Shown here in pieces: positions 20,913 to 33,003 of a stretch of 64,000 nucleotides of DNA. Origin of the DNA: Carettochelys insculpta (lineage: Eukaryota > Chordata > Testudines > Carettochelyidae); NCBI RefSeq assembly GCF_033958435.1, contig NC_134137.1, positions 318,679,501-318,743,500 of the forward strand, given 5' to 3'. Position numbers and translations under genes: made by a program. The stretch's first letter is position 1. Each line of letters opens with the position of its first letter. Under the pieces are notes generated by a model. The model had not been told where the DNA came from. It saw nothing but the letters and a program-made list of their open reading frames with translations, and did not search any database.

Positions 20913-21412
20913 ATGCACATTGGAAAAAAAAAACCCAACTATACATACAGTATGATGGGGGCTAATTTAGCTACAGTTCATCAGAAAAGAGATCTTGGAG
21001 TCATCACGGATAGTTCTCTGGAAACAGCCACGCAGTGTACAGCGGCAGTCAAAAAAGCAAACAGGATGTTAGGAATCATTAAAAAAAGGAATTGACAGAG
21101 ACTGTCTTATTGCCCTTATATAAAACTATGGTGAACCCACATTTTGAATAATGCATATAAAAGTAGTGTCCTTATCTCAAAAAAGGTATATTGGCATTCG
21201 CAAAGTTTTGAAAAAGGGCATCTAAAGTGATTTTGGGGTTTGGAATGGGTGCATATGAGGAGATATTAAAGAGACTAGGACTCTTCATCTTAGAAAGGAG
21301 GAGATTAAGGGGGGATATAATAGAGGGGTATAAAATTATGAGTGGTGTGGAGAAAGTGAACAAGGAGAAAATCCTTACTTGTCCCCATAATATCAGAACT
21401 AGAGGACACTAA
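20913..21412 (+). pseudogene. CR1 ORF2 C-terminal fragment
   Basis: Two open stretches encode MHIGKKKPNYTYSMMGANLA..RDLGVITDSSL..ANRMLGIIKK and, after a break, YEEILKRLGLFILERRRLRG..GVEKVNKEKILTC. These match the thumb/C-terminal part of CR1 ORF2, downstream of the catalytic FADD box. The box itself is absent, because the region before MHIGKK is deleted. Confidence 0.75.
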
Positions 21413-21784
21413 ATAAAATTAATGGGCAGCAGGTTTAAAACAAATGAAAGGAAGTTCTTCTCACAGCGCAGAGTCAGCCTGTGGAACTCCTTGCCAGAGG
21501 TGGCTGTGAAGGCTCGGACTATAATAGGGTTTCAAAAAGAGCTAGATAAATTCTTGGAGGTTAGGTCCATTAATGACTGTTAGCCAGGATGGGTAAGGAA
21601 TGATGTCCCTAGCCTCTGTTTGTCAGATGCTGGAAATGGATGACAGGCGAGAGATTGCTTGATCGTTACCTGTTCAGTCCACTCCCTGTGTGGCCCCTGG
21701 CATTGGCCACTGTCAGCTGACAGGATGCTGGGCTGGATGGACCTTTGGTTTGACCCAGCAAGGCCATTCTTAGGTACAAGCACT

Positions 21785-23130
21785 GTATTATATCAGTATC
21801 CCCTCAAAGGGGGGATCAGTTATGATAGTGCACTACCTTTAAGAAATTTATTACTTTCAACATGGTTATGAATAGATACAAAGGAATGGAAGGAGGCTTC
21901 AACCCTAGTGTTTCTCTAATGATCTATAAGTATAAACATCTCCATGACATTCACTGAAGATACTCAACTTTGAGAGACTCTGCTACCTTCAGCAATATTA
22001 AAAAACAAGCCAGAGCAGAGATTACTTACCAGTTGGAAGGGAAGGATAATACAAGAGACACAGAGCTATAAAATGCCTGGCTGTTTAGGACAAAGATTTA
22101 TTTTTTCTGCACAGTCACCCATAGCAAACGTGTTCTAGGAAATGTCCTTAGAATTCACAAGTACATGTGCTATCCTGCTGAGGAATCAACAATTCTGTAG
22201 CAGCCTGGAAAGGAAAGAGTCTCTCAGACAAGTGCAAAGTAGAACTAAATGGAAGAACAGGTACCCTACCATGGGGTTCCCTCCAAAATTGGGAAGTTGG
22301 AAAAAACAGGAAAGTTTTTAAGTGAAATTTGGGCAAGGTTTGTGGTGGGACAACATGTTGGTTTCCTGACAGCAGGAAAAGATTCCAGCAGGTGGTCATT
22401 TTTTCTCTCTGCTGCTCTTACACTGAAGCATTACTAGATGATACAGCAAAGAATAGCCAGCCTGGTGGCATTGGTAGGAGGTAGAAGGATGACGTAGCTT
22501 TGCAGTCGGAGTGACTGGGAGCAGGTGGGTAGTGAGGAGCCTCAGGGAAACAGCAGAGCCAGAGCTGCATAAAGAGATGCATACAGAACATGTCCTACCT
22601 TCCTCACTCTCCTGGGTAGAGGAGGGGCAGGAGCCAATGTCCTGCAGTGGCAGGGTTCTTAATGGGTGGAGGGGATTCTGCCCCTCCTGCTCTCCCACAT
22701 GACACCCTGGGTTACCTAATATGCAAAACTCACTGGACTTATGAGTTTGGGGTTTCTCTCCCCGTCCCAAGCATTTCATTGCATGGATAGTGGGGCCTTT
22801 ACATTTGGGAAAGAAAACCAGCTACACATCTGGAGTAAAAGTCTGGCTCCATTTAAGAGAGTGACAAAACTCTTGTTAACTGAAGTGGGCCAGGGAGCTA
22901 ACCCTTGAGATGGTGATTTCCTTGGACTAATGCAACTCTGTCCTTGTCAGGTAGTATTGCTTCTCCCATGCCGTTCTACCCTCACTGCCCTCTGCCCCTT
23001 GTCCTGTCCTTTCCAAGAGCTGGCATATTCTACTTTCTTTTGCTCCTGAATGCATCCATGCTTGACTCAGTCCACAGATCAGTTGTTTTGCCATGTTGTG
23101 CAATATTAGTTTTTGACCAGTGCACATGGA
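21785..23130. other. unassigned sequence
   Basis: No supported gene. Open frames at 22249-22437 and on the minus strand at 22396-22779 have no motif I recognise. Confidence 0.4.
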
Positions 23131-23134
23131 TAAA

Positions 23135-23156
23135 TACACACACACACACACACACA
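23135..23156. repeat. (CA)n microsatellite
   Basis: About 11 CA units. Confidence 0.9.
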
Positions 23157-23242
23157 AACCCCTCCCCCAACCCTACCCTCTTTCCTGCATGTATTTTGAA
23201 ACATCAAAAGGACTGAACAGGGGAATGTAATAGACTCAGCTG

Positions 23243-23335
23243 AGCGCCAGGTGGTCAAGTGGTTAGCACATCCCATTTCCAGTATTTAGCCTCCTAGCAG
23301 GAAGTGTTTCAGTCCAGTTCCTAACCCTTACATTA
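23243..23335 (+). repeat. possible tRNA-like (SINE-derived) fragment
   Basis: GCGCCAGGTGGTCAAGTGGTTAGCACATC looks like a tRNA D-arm/A box (GTGGTCAAGTGGTTAGCAC shown as the core). A weak B-box-like GTTTCAGTCCAGTTCC lies about 60 bp downstream. I see no acceptor-stem pairing, so it is not called a tRNA gene. It may be the head of an old tRNA-derived SINE. Confidence 0.3.
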
Positions 23336-23339
23336 GCTT

Positions 23340-24130
23340 ACCTTCACCTCAGGGTTTCAAAATCCCTATATTCTTCTTTGTAGAGGGAGTGGTGGTGATG
23401 TGTAAATGAGACTTATGTCCTTTCTACAAGGGTGGGTGATGGGGGAGCCAGGGACCAATGAGAGAGATCAGGACCAGGCACTAAGGAACTGCCTCTCTGT
23501 GCCACTTCCCATCATCTGTCTCCCCTCCTCCAACTCCAATAGGAGACAGCAAAAGAAAAGACATTAAACCTCAGCCCCTGCCGGACTCAGCAGGCAATCT
23601 TCCTTGCAGGGCACCCTGGTTGCTCCCTTTTAAGTTCTCTGTCTAGTTGGACCATGCTCTACATGTTTGGAGAGGCAAGGCTACATTGGTCTAACATTAG
23701 CTTTTAATGCCTTCAGGCTTGCAGGGTGTCTGAACACAGGACACCCTGTGTTCACAACCATGCTCTCTGGCTTGGTGTAGACTATAAATTGTTTGGGGTG
23801 GGGGTAAGGATAGTATCTTTCAGATGTTTGTACAATGCTTAAAACAACTGCAGCCTGACTGGGATTTCTCGGTACTGATGTAATCCAGGCAAATACACAG
23901 ATGCTCAAAAATATGCTAAGTGACTTGGAAATCTTAACCTCATTGAAAAATCACCAGGGCCTAGACTTGTGAGCCACGTAAGCACTTCCTAAAATTGTAG
24001 CTCTAATACACAACTTTGAACATGATATTTCAGTTTATAGAGTACAATTGGACCAAGGAAGGTACCTCATTTTGAAGGCATAAGACCAAGGAAATAGGGT
24101 TGAGGCTGATCTTAACTCTACCTAGCCCAT
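23340..24130. other. unassigned sequence
   Basis: No supported gene or repeat. Confidence 0.4.
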
Positions 24131-24190
24131 TTGAGTTCTTAACTGCTTAACCTTAACACCTTGAATTCTTAATTGCGTAACCTTAACACC
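24131..24190. repeat. two 30-bp direct tandem units
   Basis: Units at 24131-24160 and 24161-24190 both end in TAACCTTAACACC and differ at only a few positions. It is a simple local duplication. Confidence 0.75.
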
Positions 24191-24210
24191 ATCTTAGTGC
24201 TCATTTTACA

Positions 24211-24534
24211 TAATAAACTCTTTCATATGCTGCAGCCCAGAGACCAGGAGGTTGCTGGATATTCAAATATTCGGATATTAGAAACGTATACCTAGCAATG
24301 CATAACACTAAAGAAAAACAAGATTAGATATTAAGAAACAAACAAAAACGTATGTGGGTACTTTATTTCCCAACAACAGTAGTATTGTGCACCGCAAACT
24401 TTTGCTGTATTTAACTGTATTTACTTTCACTATACTGTACTTATGGGAAATGTAACTAAACTTTACCTATGGTTAAAAAGCCAGTTATATGAGAGTTCTG
24501 AATAATAGAATGTTGGTTATGAAAGAGTTGACTG
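24211..24534 (-). mobile_element. Tigger/mariner-type MITE, uninterrupted copy
   Basis: On the minus strand it begins CAGTCAACTCTTTCATAACC after a TA (24535-24536) and ends near 24211 with the inverted form of AAACTCTTTCATATG. The interior matches the flanks and joints of the nested repeat at 56683-59656 along its length, for example TTGTTTGTTTCTTAATATCT and TGCATTGCTAGGTATA. TA flanks and CAGT-type ends suggest a Tc1/mariner (pogo/Tigger) derivative. There is no coding potential. Confidence 0.6.
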
Positions 24535-24920
24535 TATATAGATTATATTATTTTGGAAATACACCTTGTGATGAAGGCCATCATCTAAATAGCAGGTATT
24601 TGTTTTGATTATCACTGTAGTTAAAATCCATCCGTCACTGATGAAGATTTAATGACTCTTCAACCTAGCAGAGTGTGGTAATACAATGAGAAATGCTGCT
24701 TTAATGGAAGAACTGATTGAAAGGATGAAACAATTAGAAAACGTGTGCATATTGAAAGTATGCTGTTCATTTCCTTGTAGCTCACAAGGAAGTCTGAAAT
24801 CTTGAAGTCATTTAATTCTAGCGTGTTGCTATTCAGTAGCCTAAGCTACCAAAAAAGGTCTAGTTCCCAAATTTTTAAACAACATATTTAGGTTACACAG
24901 TCCCATTGAAAAGAATATTG

Positions 24921-25466
24921 GAGGATTACCATATTTGACCTTTCAAAAAAGAGGACATTCCTGAGACAGAGAACAACAAGAAGTCTTGTGGCATCTTATA
25001 GACTAGCAGATATTTTGGAGGGTCTTTCCCATGAAAGCTTATGCTCCAAAATATCTGTTAGTCTATAAGGTGCCATAAGACTTCTTGTTGTTCTCAAAGA
25101 TACAGACTAACACGGCTACCTCTCTGATTCCTGAGACAGAGTGTATCTGTATCGGTATCTCCCAACTCACGTTACATTAATGTACTATATATACTACAGT
25201 ACCATATATATTATAGTATATACAGTACTTTAATATAATATCAGGACACTCCTGAAAGGGAGTGTATCTGTACCAGTATTTACCAATTCAGGTCATATTA
25301 ATGTGTTATGCAGTGCGCCTCTAGGCCGTGCTGGAAGTGTGTCTTCTGTCACTGGTGTGTAGTCCTGGTACAAGGATTGCCATGAAAACGTCACATTAAT
25401 GCAATGTGAGTCGGTAGACACTCTCAGGAGTGTCCTCTTTTCAAAAGTTCTGATATGGTGACCCTA
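24921..25466. mobile_element. hAT-type MITE (546 bp) carrying a Penelope insertion
   Basis: Left end GAGGATTACCATATTTGACC pairs with the reverse of the right end, TAGGGTCACCATATCAGAAC. Beyond it AAAAGAGGACACTCCTGA is matched by AAAAGAGGACATTCCTGA. Flanks are GAATATTG (24913-24920) and GCATATTG (25467-25474), an 8-bp duplication with one mismatch, the hAT signature. A 'GTGTATCTGTA..TATTAATGT' module occurs twice inside, around 25141 and 25260, and an AT-rich self-complementary stretch lies at 25181-25240. Confidence 0.65.
24972..25126. mobile_element. Penelope-like terminal inverted unit with 15-bp target duplication
   Basis: The left arm (24972-25018) is the reverse complement of 25045-25095, and the sense half continues through ACAGACTAACACGGCTACC to 25126. 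Spacer GGGTCTTTCCCATGAAAGC separates the arms. The host sequence ATTCCTGAGACAGAG stands on both sides (24957-24971 and 25127-25141). The insertion is thus complete and consists only of Penelope 3' end sequence, with its 5' portion inverted. Confidence 0.85.
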
Positions 25467-25474
25467 GCATATTG

Positions 25475-26265
25475 TCATCTTATATGGCTTCCTTTTTCTT
25501 CATTAATCTGATTATTTTGAATATCAATTTATTATGGATGGGGCTGGTCGCTTAGGTACCCAATGCTTTGAGGCAAGAACTTGAAATTTAGTAGGGAAGT
25601 GGGGTGTATGCCTTTGGCCAGCCCCACAGACATCTGGACAATCTTGGTCAAATTACAACCCTTTAGGGAAAAATATCTGTTTGCATATACTCCATGGGGA
25701 CTTCCTAGATCCCCACTAAATTCCCTGAAAATTCTCTCCTCCCTGAGCCTGGCTTCTTGTGCTGACTAGACTGTGCATACACCCACCTGCAGAAAGACTG
25801 ACCACGTTAGCTCCAGTGCAGGTGACAGGGACTCAGGGCTGGGTTAAGGTTATGAGAGGCCTGAGGCTAATGGGAGGAAAGGGCCTAAAATGAATTACAT
25901 ATTGCAAAAAAATTATGAAGCAAACATGTATCTCTATATAGTAGGATATTATTTTGTAAAATCATCAAGTTTATTCACCTCTCAATTCTTCAAACAAACA
26001 ATATTTTCCCCAGTGCTGTCTTTTTAGGCCTCCTTCCATCAAAGTCATGGAGTGCTTCTCCGTAAGGGTGAGCACTGTGACATTCCTCATTTTGCTCATG
26101 TTTCAACCTTGTGTTTTGACTTCCAGCTATCCACAAGGCCCACAGTGCAAAGCCAAGTCCTGCAGATGTTTTCTCGAAATGCTGATCTCTACACCACATG
26201 TCCTGTTTCATCCCAGCTGCAGCCTGGGAGATAGCTAGCTTTTCTGGTGTAAAAGAAAAGCACAC
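25475..26265. other. unassigned sequence
   Basis: Short open frames at 25581-25769 and 26047-26238 lack known motifs. Nothing else recognised. Confidence 0.4.
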
Positions 26266-26267
26266 AC

Positions 26268-26470
26268 GGGATAGAGGGGAAGCTCAGTGGTTTGACCATT
26301 GGCCTGCAAAGCCCAAGGCTGTGAGCTCCACCCCTTGAAGGCGCCATTTAGGGATCTGTGGCAAGTAGGTTAATCATTTATTTATTTTTCAAAAAAGGGG
26401 GTGGTGCTTGGCTCTGCCAAGAGGGCAGGAGACTGGACTTGATGACCTCCTGGGGTCCCTTCCAGCTCTA

Positions 26471-26473
<3 letters not shown>
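26268..26473 (+). mobile_element. tRNA-derived SINE with CR1 tail, second copy
   Basis: A-box-like AGCTCAGTGGTTTGACCATT and B-box-like GGCTGTGAGCTCCACCCC are followed by 'GCGCCATTTAGGGATC', 'GTGGTGCTTGGCTCTGCCAA' and the CR1-type tail GATGACCTCCTGGGGTCCCT. It ends in a (TA)n run instead of poly-A. The structure is the same as at 14824, with different A/B-box changes. Confidence 0.85.

Positions 26474-26512
<39 letters not shown>
26474..26512. repeat. (TA)n microsatellite at SINE tail
   Basis: About 19 TA units directly follow the SINE 3' end, probably grown from its tail. Confidence 0.95.
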
Positions 26513-26514
<2 letters not shown>

Positions 26515-26516
<2 letters not shown>

Positions 26517-29500
26517 TCATTTTATATATATTGGGTGACATTGTGGTTTAGGCTATCTTGCTCTGAAAGATGCCTTCCAGTGTTGCACTGACTGAGGGCA
26601 ATGAATTATTGTTCTTATATTGAACCCAAAAGCTATTTATGGGATGATACCTAGTTTGTGTAGTTAATCTCCCGTGATTAACTCCATCACCAAGCTCTTC
26701 CACAGTTAGAGTAATAGAACAGAGTCATAGGATTGCAATGGTTGTCTAGTCTCATGGCGGGACTATCCATTCTAGACTATGCAACCAGCAGCTCTGACAT
26801 GACGTGAGGTCTGGCACATGTTCTGCTTTGCACTTTGTTTTAAACTCTTGTTAAGGAAAAAAAAAGCCAGCAAGAAATGACCTATAGGAAAGGTGAGCAG
26901 GTTGGGGATTGTTACAATGTTCATCCTCACGGATGAGCATTCCACTGCCTACGAGAAGGGAGGCCTGAAGGAATGACAGCAAATCATCTACCATTCATGA
27001 CTTTGCCATAGAGAAAACTAGGGAAATTTGTTTTGTTTGAATAATTGGAGCGAGGGTAGAATAAACTAGTTAATTTTGCATAAAATATGTAAATGTATAG
27101 AAAGAGTCATCTTTGATGACTTTGGGGTTTTTTGCAATATACAATCATACTTAGACTCTTCCCTCCCGTTTTCTTTCCCAGCCTGAATGAGCTGACAGAG
27201 AGCCCACCCCCACTCTCTGCTGTGGCAAGGGGGAGGGCAGGAACCTTTTGGAGCTGGGACATAGTTTAAATGCTACATCCTGGCTCCAATGGGCTGGTGG
27301 GGAAGGGATCCTGTTTTCCATGGTTACTCATTTACTCAGCAGCCCTAGCATGGCATTGAGTAGATTTTGAAAATGTGTCTGTGCTCGCTCTTGAAGATGA
27401 TGTGTTCTGTCGAGCGCTTGAAACGCTAATGCATTTGATCCTTTCTCAGCTTGTTGTATGCATTGTCATGTTGCAAACCTCTATAACAAGATTGTAACCA
27501 TAGTAAATATAAGTAAATGTGATGTTTATGAGCAATCAATCCAGCTGAAGAATGTGGCTGTGCCATGGAATTGTTTGTCTCATTGATGAGTGCCGTGTTA
27601 CTGAAAAGGTTGGGAGCCACTGGTGTAGCCACATGTGCACAAAGCAATGAAAATATATCTTTTTCATAGTGCATAATGAAAATGCATAATGGATAGTAAA
27701 ATAGAATATGTCTTAGATATAAATTGCCAGACCTCTTTGATATGCTAAATTAGATTAAATATTAAATGTGGCACTGTACCGTTTTCTGGTGAGATAGGAA
27801 GGCAGCAAAACAGACGTATAATTCCCAAGTTTAAGCTGTCTTCATTAGTCTGCAGCTAACTTTTTATTTGCAATATTAACTTGCAGTAAGCCAAGAAAAT
27901 CTGAGGTATGACACATTGTTACAATATAATATTTTCCTGGGCCTTCACCTTATTCAGAAAGAGGAGAATTCAGTGTTCCTGTATTACCTATGAAGACTGA
28001 ATAACAAAGGGTCATGAGATGTGATCAAATCTGCCCCATGAATAGTGGAAATCTGGCAGCATTTATGGATATAAAGCACTGCCAGTGGCTTCTGCTCCAA
28101 AGAAGGATCTATTATTTGCACTGTAGCCATATACAGAATTATTTTGCCCAATATGACAACAATCCACTATGTATATCTTTCAGAAAACCAAACAAAATGA
28201 CTTGTGCCATTCATATGAAAATTAAAATACAAATAGACTTGGCAACATCCTATCATTGATCAAAGTGTAAAATCTTACAGAAGCTCATACCAGAAGTGGG
28301 GTAGAAATAAATTCCTGAGGTAAAGGCACCTAAGAACTTCAATCAAGGGTCTCTGAGAGCTAAAGCTTTCTCACCACACTTTTGTTAACTTCTTTTATCA
28401 GGAAAGGGAAATTTTAACAAAACATATGCCTGGCAATATTAATATTGTCAAGAAATTGTCTTAAGAAATACCCCCTTAAGGGGAGCAGGTATTTTTCCTC
28501 CTGAAAACTCCCTCTCCATCCCTCGGATCAAACACACCACTTCTTCATTGTTCCTACTCTTCAGGCAAGATGTGGATTCCAACTCTAAGGCTGTAGCCCA
28601 AGATTTCCACAGCATCTCTAGAATCAGAGTGTCAGTAGAAATGCTAGCAATCTTGCATTTGTATCTTTCATATTCTCTCTTTAGAAAGATCACACTGTCT
28701 GGATCAGAGAGGTCCTGTCTGCAAAGCAATATGAAACTTCCTCCCAGTAATAAAACATCGACTCTGTTAATCTATAGCTTCACCCCTGGTTAATTAGGTT
28801 ATCTACATCTCGGAAAGGTTCTGTTCTTCAGCACTTGCTGATACACTAGAGGAGGCCAAAGACTTTTTTTCCCCTAGTTACAGCAAAAGATTTTTTAAAA
28901 ATATCCTTATGAAATGATTGTTCAGATTTGGCACATGACAATTAATATGTTTGCCTCTTGCAGACTTTTGATTAAGGTTCTGTGAGGACGCCACTGGGGA
29001 AGGAACCAGCTGCTTGTAGGAACCAATATAACTGACACCAGAGAACCAAAGACTGCTAGAAAGTCATTCGCAGTCAGTACAATCTGGAATCATACTATAT
29101 CCATCAGACTTCAAAAGGTAATTTCCTAAAATGGGTAAATCCAGTAGATCCAAGCTCTTATTTTCCTACTAGAAAACAATAAAAAAACATAATATTCTCC
29201 AGCCAGAAACGTCAGACGGTCAACTTCTGAAGGAACACAGTTCTTCTCCCATTGGAAGTTTTGCCATTGACTTCATTAAACTAGGATCAATTTCCATATC
29301 TGTTTTTATGTTCCCAACAGAATTAAATCAAATAAAGGGCTTTGCATTTCCCCTATAAGAACAATTTTGCCAGTTATGTCAACGGGAATGTAAGGGGGCT
29401 GAAGTCTATTTCTGAGCTTTTCTACACCAGCATCTTCTGCATCTTCTGGCAGCAGCCCTTTTGAAAATTAAGTAAGCACGGAATTAAATAGTGATGTTGT

Positions 29501-30090
29501 CAAGATCTTGTCAAGAAGACTTGTTTGGGACTAGTTGCTACACCTTGGAGAAAAGTTTAACTTTGCTCATACCAATGCAACTGCATCCATTACTGATGAT
29601 AATTTTACCTGCCCTGGGAAATTTACCAGTGGTAATAAATGTCATCAGACGGGACAGTTGAACTGGGCCTCTACACCTGCATTTTTCAAATGCAGACACC
29701 CTGGCCAGGGAAGCCAACAGATTTGTTGGAAACCTTGGCAAGGCAGGGGTAAGGGTGATGCCTGCTCTGTGCTCCCTGAAGGGATCCTTTTTAAATTGCC
29801 AGGCCCAGGGCCACCTGCACCCTTTGCACATGTTGGTGTGCCTGTCCATGAGCTCACGTGGCCATTAGGGCCTATTTGTGCAGCCACCAGTCCTGGGTGG
29901 TGATTGCTGGGAGTGAGGAGCAAAGCAGTGGTCTTTCAGCCAAGGCTGGGCCTTGTCCTCCTCTGGAGTCAGGAATGCCTGAAGAGCAGGCAGCTTGTGA
30001 GTTTCCCATCTTCAGCAGCCGTCTCCATTCCTTGGCCATAGTCTTCAGCTGTGGGGCTCCAGCCCCAGGCTTTGGCTGCACAGAGGTGGG
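26515..30090. other. unassigned unique-looking sequence
   Basis: No supported gene, RNA or repeat. Composition is AT-rich to 29500, then more GC-rich from about 29640. Open frames at 28014-28259, 28448-28729 and 29535-29903 carry no motif. Confidence 0.4.
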
Positions 30091-30540
30091 ATCCATCCTC
30101 CAGCTACAAGATTTCAGACTCTGGCCGCAGGACCAGTTCCAGCCCTAAACCACATGGTGGTGAGAGCTGGTCCTAGAATCACCCCTCCTCCCACTATGTC
30201 CTCTGGCCACTGATTTCATATGCACCTTCCATGCTCCTCTTGTATGGTGGCCAATGCCAGAAGTGGGATCATCCCACGTGCATCGCTCTTGGCCCCCACT
30301 ATGTCCTCTAGCTCTGGCCTTTGGCCACATGGCTCTGGTCCCTGGGCTCACCCAGCTCCACCAGCCTCCACTGGCTCTTCTGGCTCCTCACATCCTCCAC
30401 GTTGCGCTGGACCCAGTTGCATCCTCCAGCCCCAGGTTTCAGCTGCAGACTCCAGGCATCTGCTGTACAGTGTTGTTTGCCACCGGTCGGCTTACCCCAT
30501 TGTATCCTCTGTCTCTGATTTTTGCCTGCAGCCCTCTAGT
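30091..30540. repeat. degenerate GC-rich tandem repeat, about 105-bp period
   Basis: CCACTATGTCCTCT occurs at 30191 and again exactly 105 bp later at 30296. Related TCCTCC/TCCTCT starts occur near 30096, 30393, 30420 and 30505, followed by CTG/GGCC-rich text. Units are diverged. Open frames over it are read as by-products. Confidence 0.4.
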
Positions 30541-30599
30541 CTGTAGCCATGTGGCTACAGTGCTCCCATATCCGTGATCACAGTCCTTCAATCCTGTTG

Positions 30600-30826
30600 C
30601 CTGGTGCCTCTCCTTTTGGGAAGAAGGGTGCTTTCGAAAGTGGGGTTTCCTTTCAAAGGAACGCTGTCCACATGGCTGTTTGTGTTTCAAAAGCAGCCCC
30701 TTTCAGAAGTGAGATCCTGAAGGAGTATGGAAATGAGGCATCAGATATTTAAATCTGTGCCTCATTTGCATTTTTGATCGACTGCATTTACATTTACCCA
30801 AAAGGGAGGAGTAGTGTAGATGCAGC
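30600..30826. mobile_element. right half of a Harbinger-type MITE
   Basis: The block ends with GTAGTGTAGATGCAGCC, the inverted form of the usual terminal repeat. Its arm holds 'AATGAGGCATCAGATATT' and 'CCTCATTTGCATTTTTGAT', as in the right half of the 7504 MITE. The left half is missing. Confidence 0.65.
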
Positions 30827-30839
30827 CCTTGTGCATATA

Positions 30840-32715
30840 TGTGTAGTCTTTACTGGGACCAGATTCTCATCTGCTCATTTGTATAAATATCAGGTCTTTG
30901 TCCAGACAATGTTGGGAGTTGCTGGGTATTCCCCACCCAAATATGCTGTTTCGCATAGATGACAAGTGCATTGATTGAATCTACTGATTTCCATTATATG
31001 TCACTCTTCATAAGTGTGATGAATATTTGAATGTGTGTGCTCTACTTGTGCTGACCAGGGTCACACACTCTTGTCGGTCTCACATTAGTCTTAGCAATGC
31101 CAGAGTTCTGGCCTTAGTTTTCAGCCTCTTAAATATTTACATACCCTACAAGCTCCTTTTAATGTCTCTAAATGTCTATAATCATAGTGCTTTTCAAAAC
31201 ACCAATATTTAATCAATGTACTTACCTCGGGCCGAGAGCATTACAAGCCTTACTACGCAAAGAAATAAACAAAGAAGGTTCCCATGCTGCCCATATAATT
31301 TTTTAAGAACTTGGTCTTTTCACAATGAAATGTTATATATTAACCATATAAATGTTTCTCCAAGCCAGCACTTTCTGTTTTAACCCAGTATAACAAACAT
31401 TGCACTGAATGGATTTTGCTTCATACAATCTAATATGAAGTGAAACTGAATTCATTGCATTAAAATATTCTTTATTTATACATGGTGAGTTTTAAATTAA
31501 ATATTTTTCATGTCTCAATTTTGAAAACATTTTTGTCTCTGGTTTAAATAAAATAAGAATAAAAAAGCACTGAGAGGAACAATCCAATGTGTTCATGATA
31601 TGTAATTTAATTTTATTGGAGGCACTGATATACATGATGGTTACATGGTATATAATGCAAGTAGGTATTGCAACTATTTTTCCATTGAAATCTCATATCA
31701 GACTTCTGCAGTGAGACAAACAGTTCAGTGTAATTGAAGAAATCTTGTGTTTGCCCACAAAACTGTCTGTCCCAGTGTCCCCAATAGTATATAAATGCTA
31801 TTTATCACAATTCTAATATATCTGTTAGCAATTTCATTTTTTTCCTTCACTTTGAGCGAGACAGCATAAGGTCAGGCCTTACATATAATTTTATATCCTT
31901 CTATAATAGCTGGAATCCTAGCTTGAATCGCTTATCTATATACAACAAGGTCAGCTTTGACTATAAATATGACTGTCACTGAGGTAACATACTTGGCTTT
32001 GGGCTTTCTTACTGACAGGTCTAGCAACTTTTAAACACTTTGCCTCCAAGTGTGTTGTTACTTTATAGCTAGGACGATGTATGCTGTTCTGATTAATGAC
32101 GGATCTTGAATTTTTTCTCTTGATAAAAGCTTGGTATAGGTTCTCTTTAAAAGTCACTAAAGGGTAAAATAGTAAAGATGCATTCACACTTCTGCAGAAA
32201 AATAACACAACAAGGAAAATGGTGAGCCAATAGTCTTTAATACAAGTTAGCACTCAAAAGGCAAACAGTTTGTAGGCAATTATTACTTTTCCTTATTTTC
32301 CTATGGAATTTTACTTCACAGCAATAGGACCTAATGCTTTTCTCAGTGGAAGATGAAGGCACTCAGAACTTCCCAAGTTGGAGCCACAGCTGACTCCATT
32401 AAGAACCTGCACCTGAGGCCAGGCTTCAGAGCCAAGGATCAGAGCTGAAGTCAGAAGGCAGGAGTTGGACCCCAAGTCAAGGCCAGATTATCTGGAGTGA
32501 GACAAGATGGGGAATGAGGAGGAGGCGGAAAGGCTGGGAACAAGTGAGCAGTGGATCGGTACTTTGAGCACCACTCAGCTGTCTCTCTGTGTTTGACATT
32601 CTTTTGCAGGGCTTCCTACAGCTGGGGGAGATACCCAGTGATGGGTCTGATCTTCCCCCACAAGCAGTCATGCTTAAAAGTGTCCAAGAGTGACCTATCT
32701 CTTTAAGGTGGGTTC
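30840..32715. other. unassigned AT-rich sequence
   Basis: No supported gene. The 32340-32460 stretch has repeated CAGAGC/GAGTC words but no clear unit. Confidence 0.4.
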
Positions 32716-33003
32716 AAACAGGCCTGCAACAGGGAGCAGGGAGGCAAATGGGGTAGTTGCCTCTGAGCTCATCATTTCAAAGGGACTCAAAGCCCCTTTG
32801 AAGTGCCACTGCAGCCCTGCTCTGGCTGCATGGGACTGTGAGGGAGTTGGAGGATGGATCCCAGTGCCATGGTCCCTGTGACACTGAGAGCTGACTCTCT
32901 TAACCATGCCCCTCCTGGTCTTGGCCCTGCCCCTTCTTGGGCATGGAGCTAAGCCCTCCTCCCACCTTTACCAGGGGCCATGGGAGCTGTCAGCACCGCT
33001 GGG
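32716..33003. repeat. GC-rich dispersed repeat, copy 1
   Basis: It shares an ordered set of phrases with 35385-35645: 'GGAGGCAAATGGGGTAGTTG' against 'GGAGCAAAGGGGCAGTTG', then 'CCCTGCCCCTTCTTGG' against 'CCCCTGCCTCTTCTTGG', then 'CCTCCCACCTTTACCAGG' against 'CCTTCCACCTTGCCCAGG'. Both appear to be copies of one non-coding repeat of unknown class. Confidence 0.45.

Larger units (their letters stand above)
16310..21772 (+). mobile_element. CR1 LINE, split by Harbinger element 1 and internally deleted
   Basis: The left part (16310-17433) covers the apurinic endonuclease half of ORF2. The right part (20851-21772) covers the C-terminal end of ORF2 and the 3' UTR, ending in 'CTGGATGGACCTTTGG..TTGACCCAGCAAGGCCATTC'. 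Element 1 fills 17434-20850. Apart from that insertion, a stretch corresponding to the reverse transcriptase core is missing near 20905-20913, where a short 'CACATTGGAAAAAAAA' duplication marks the joint. Multiple stops and frameshifts are present. The copy is inactive. Confidence 0.85.
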
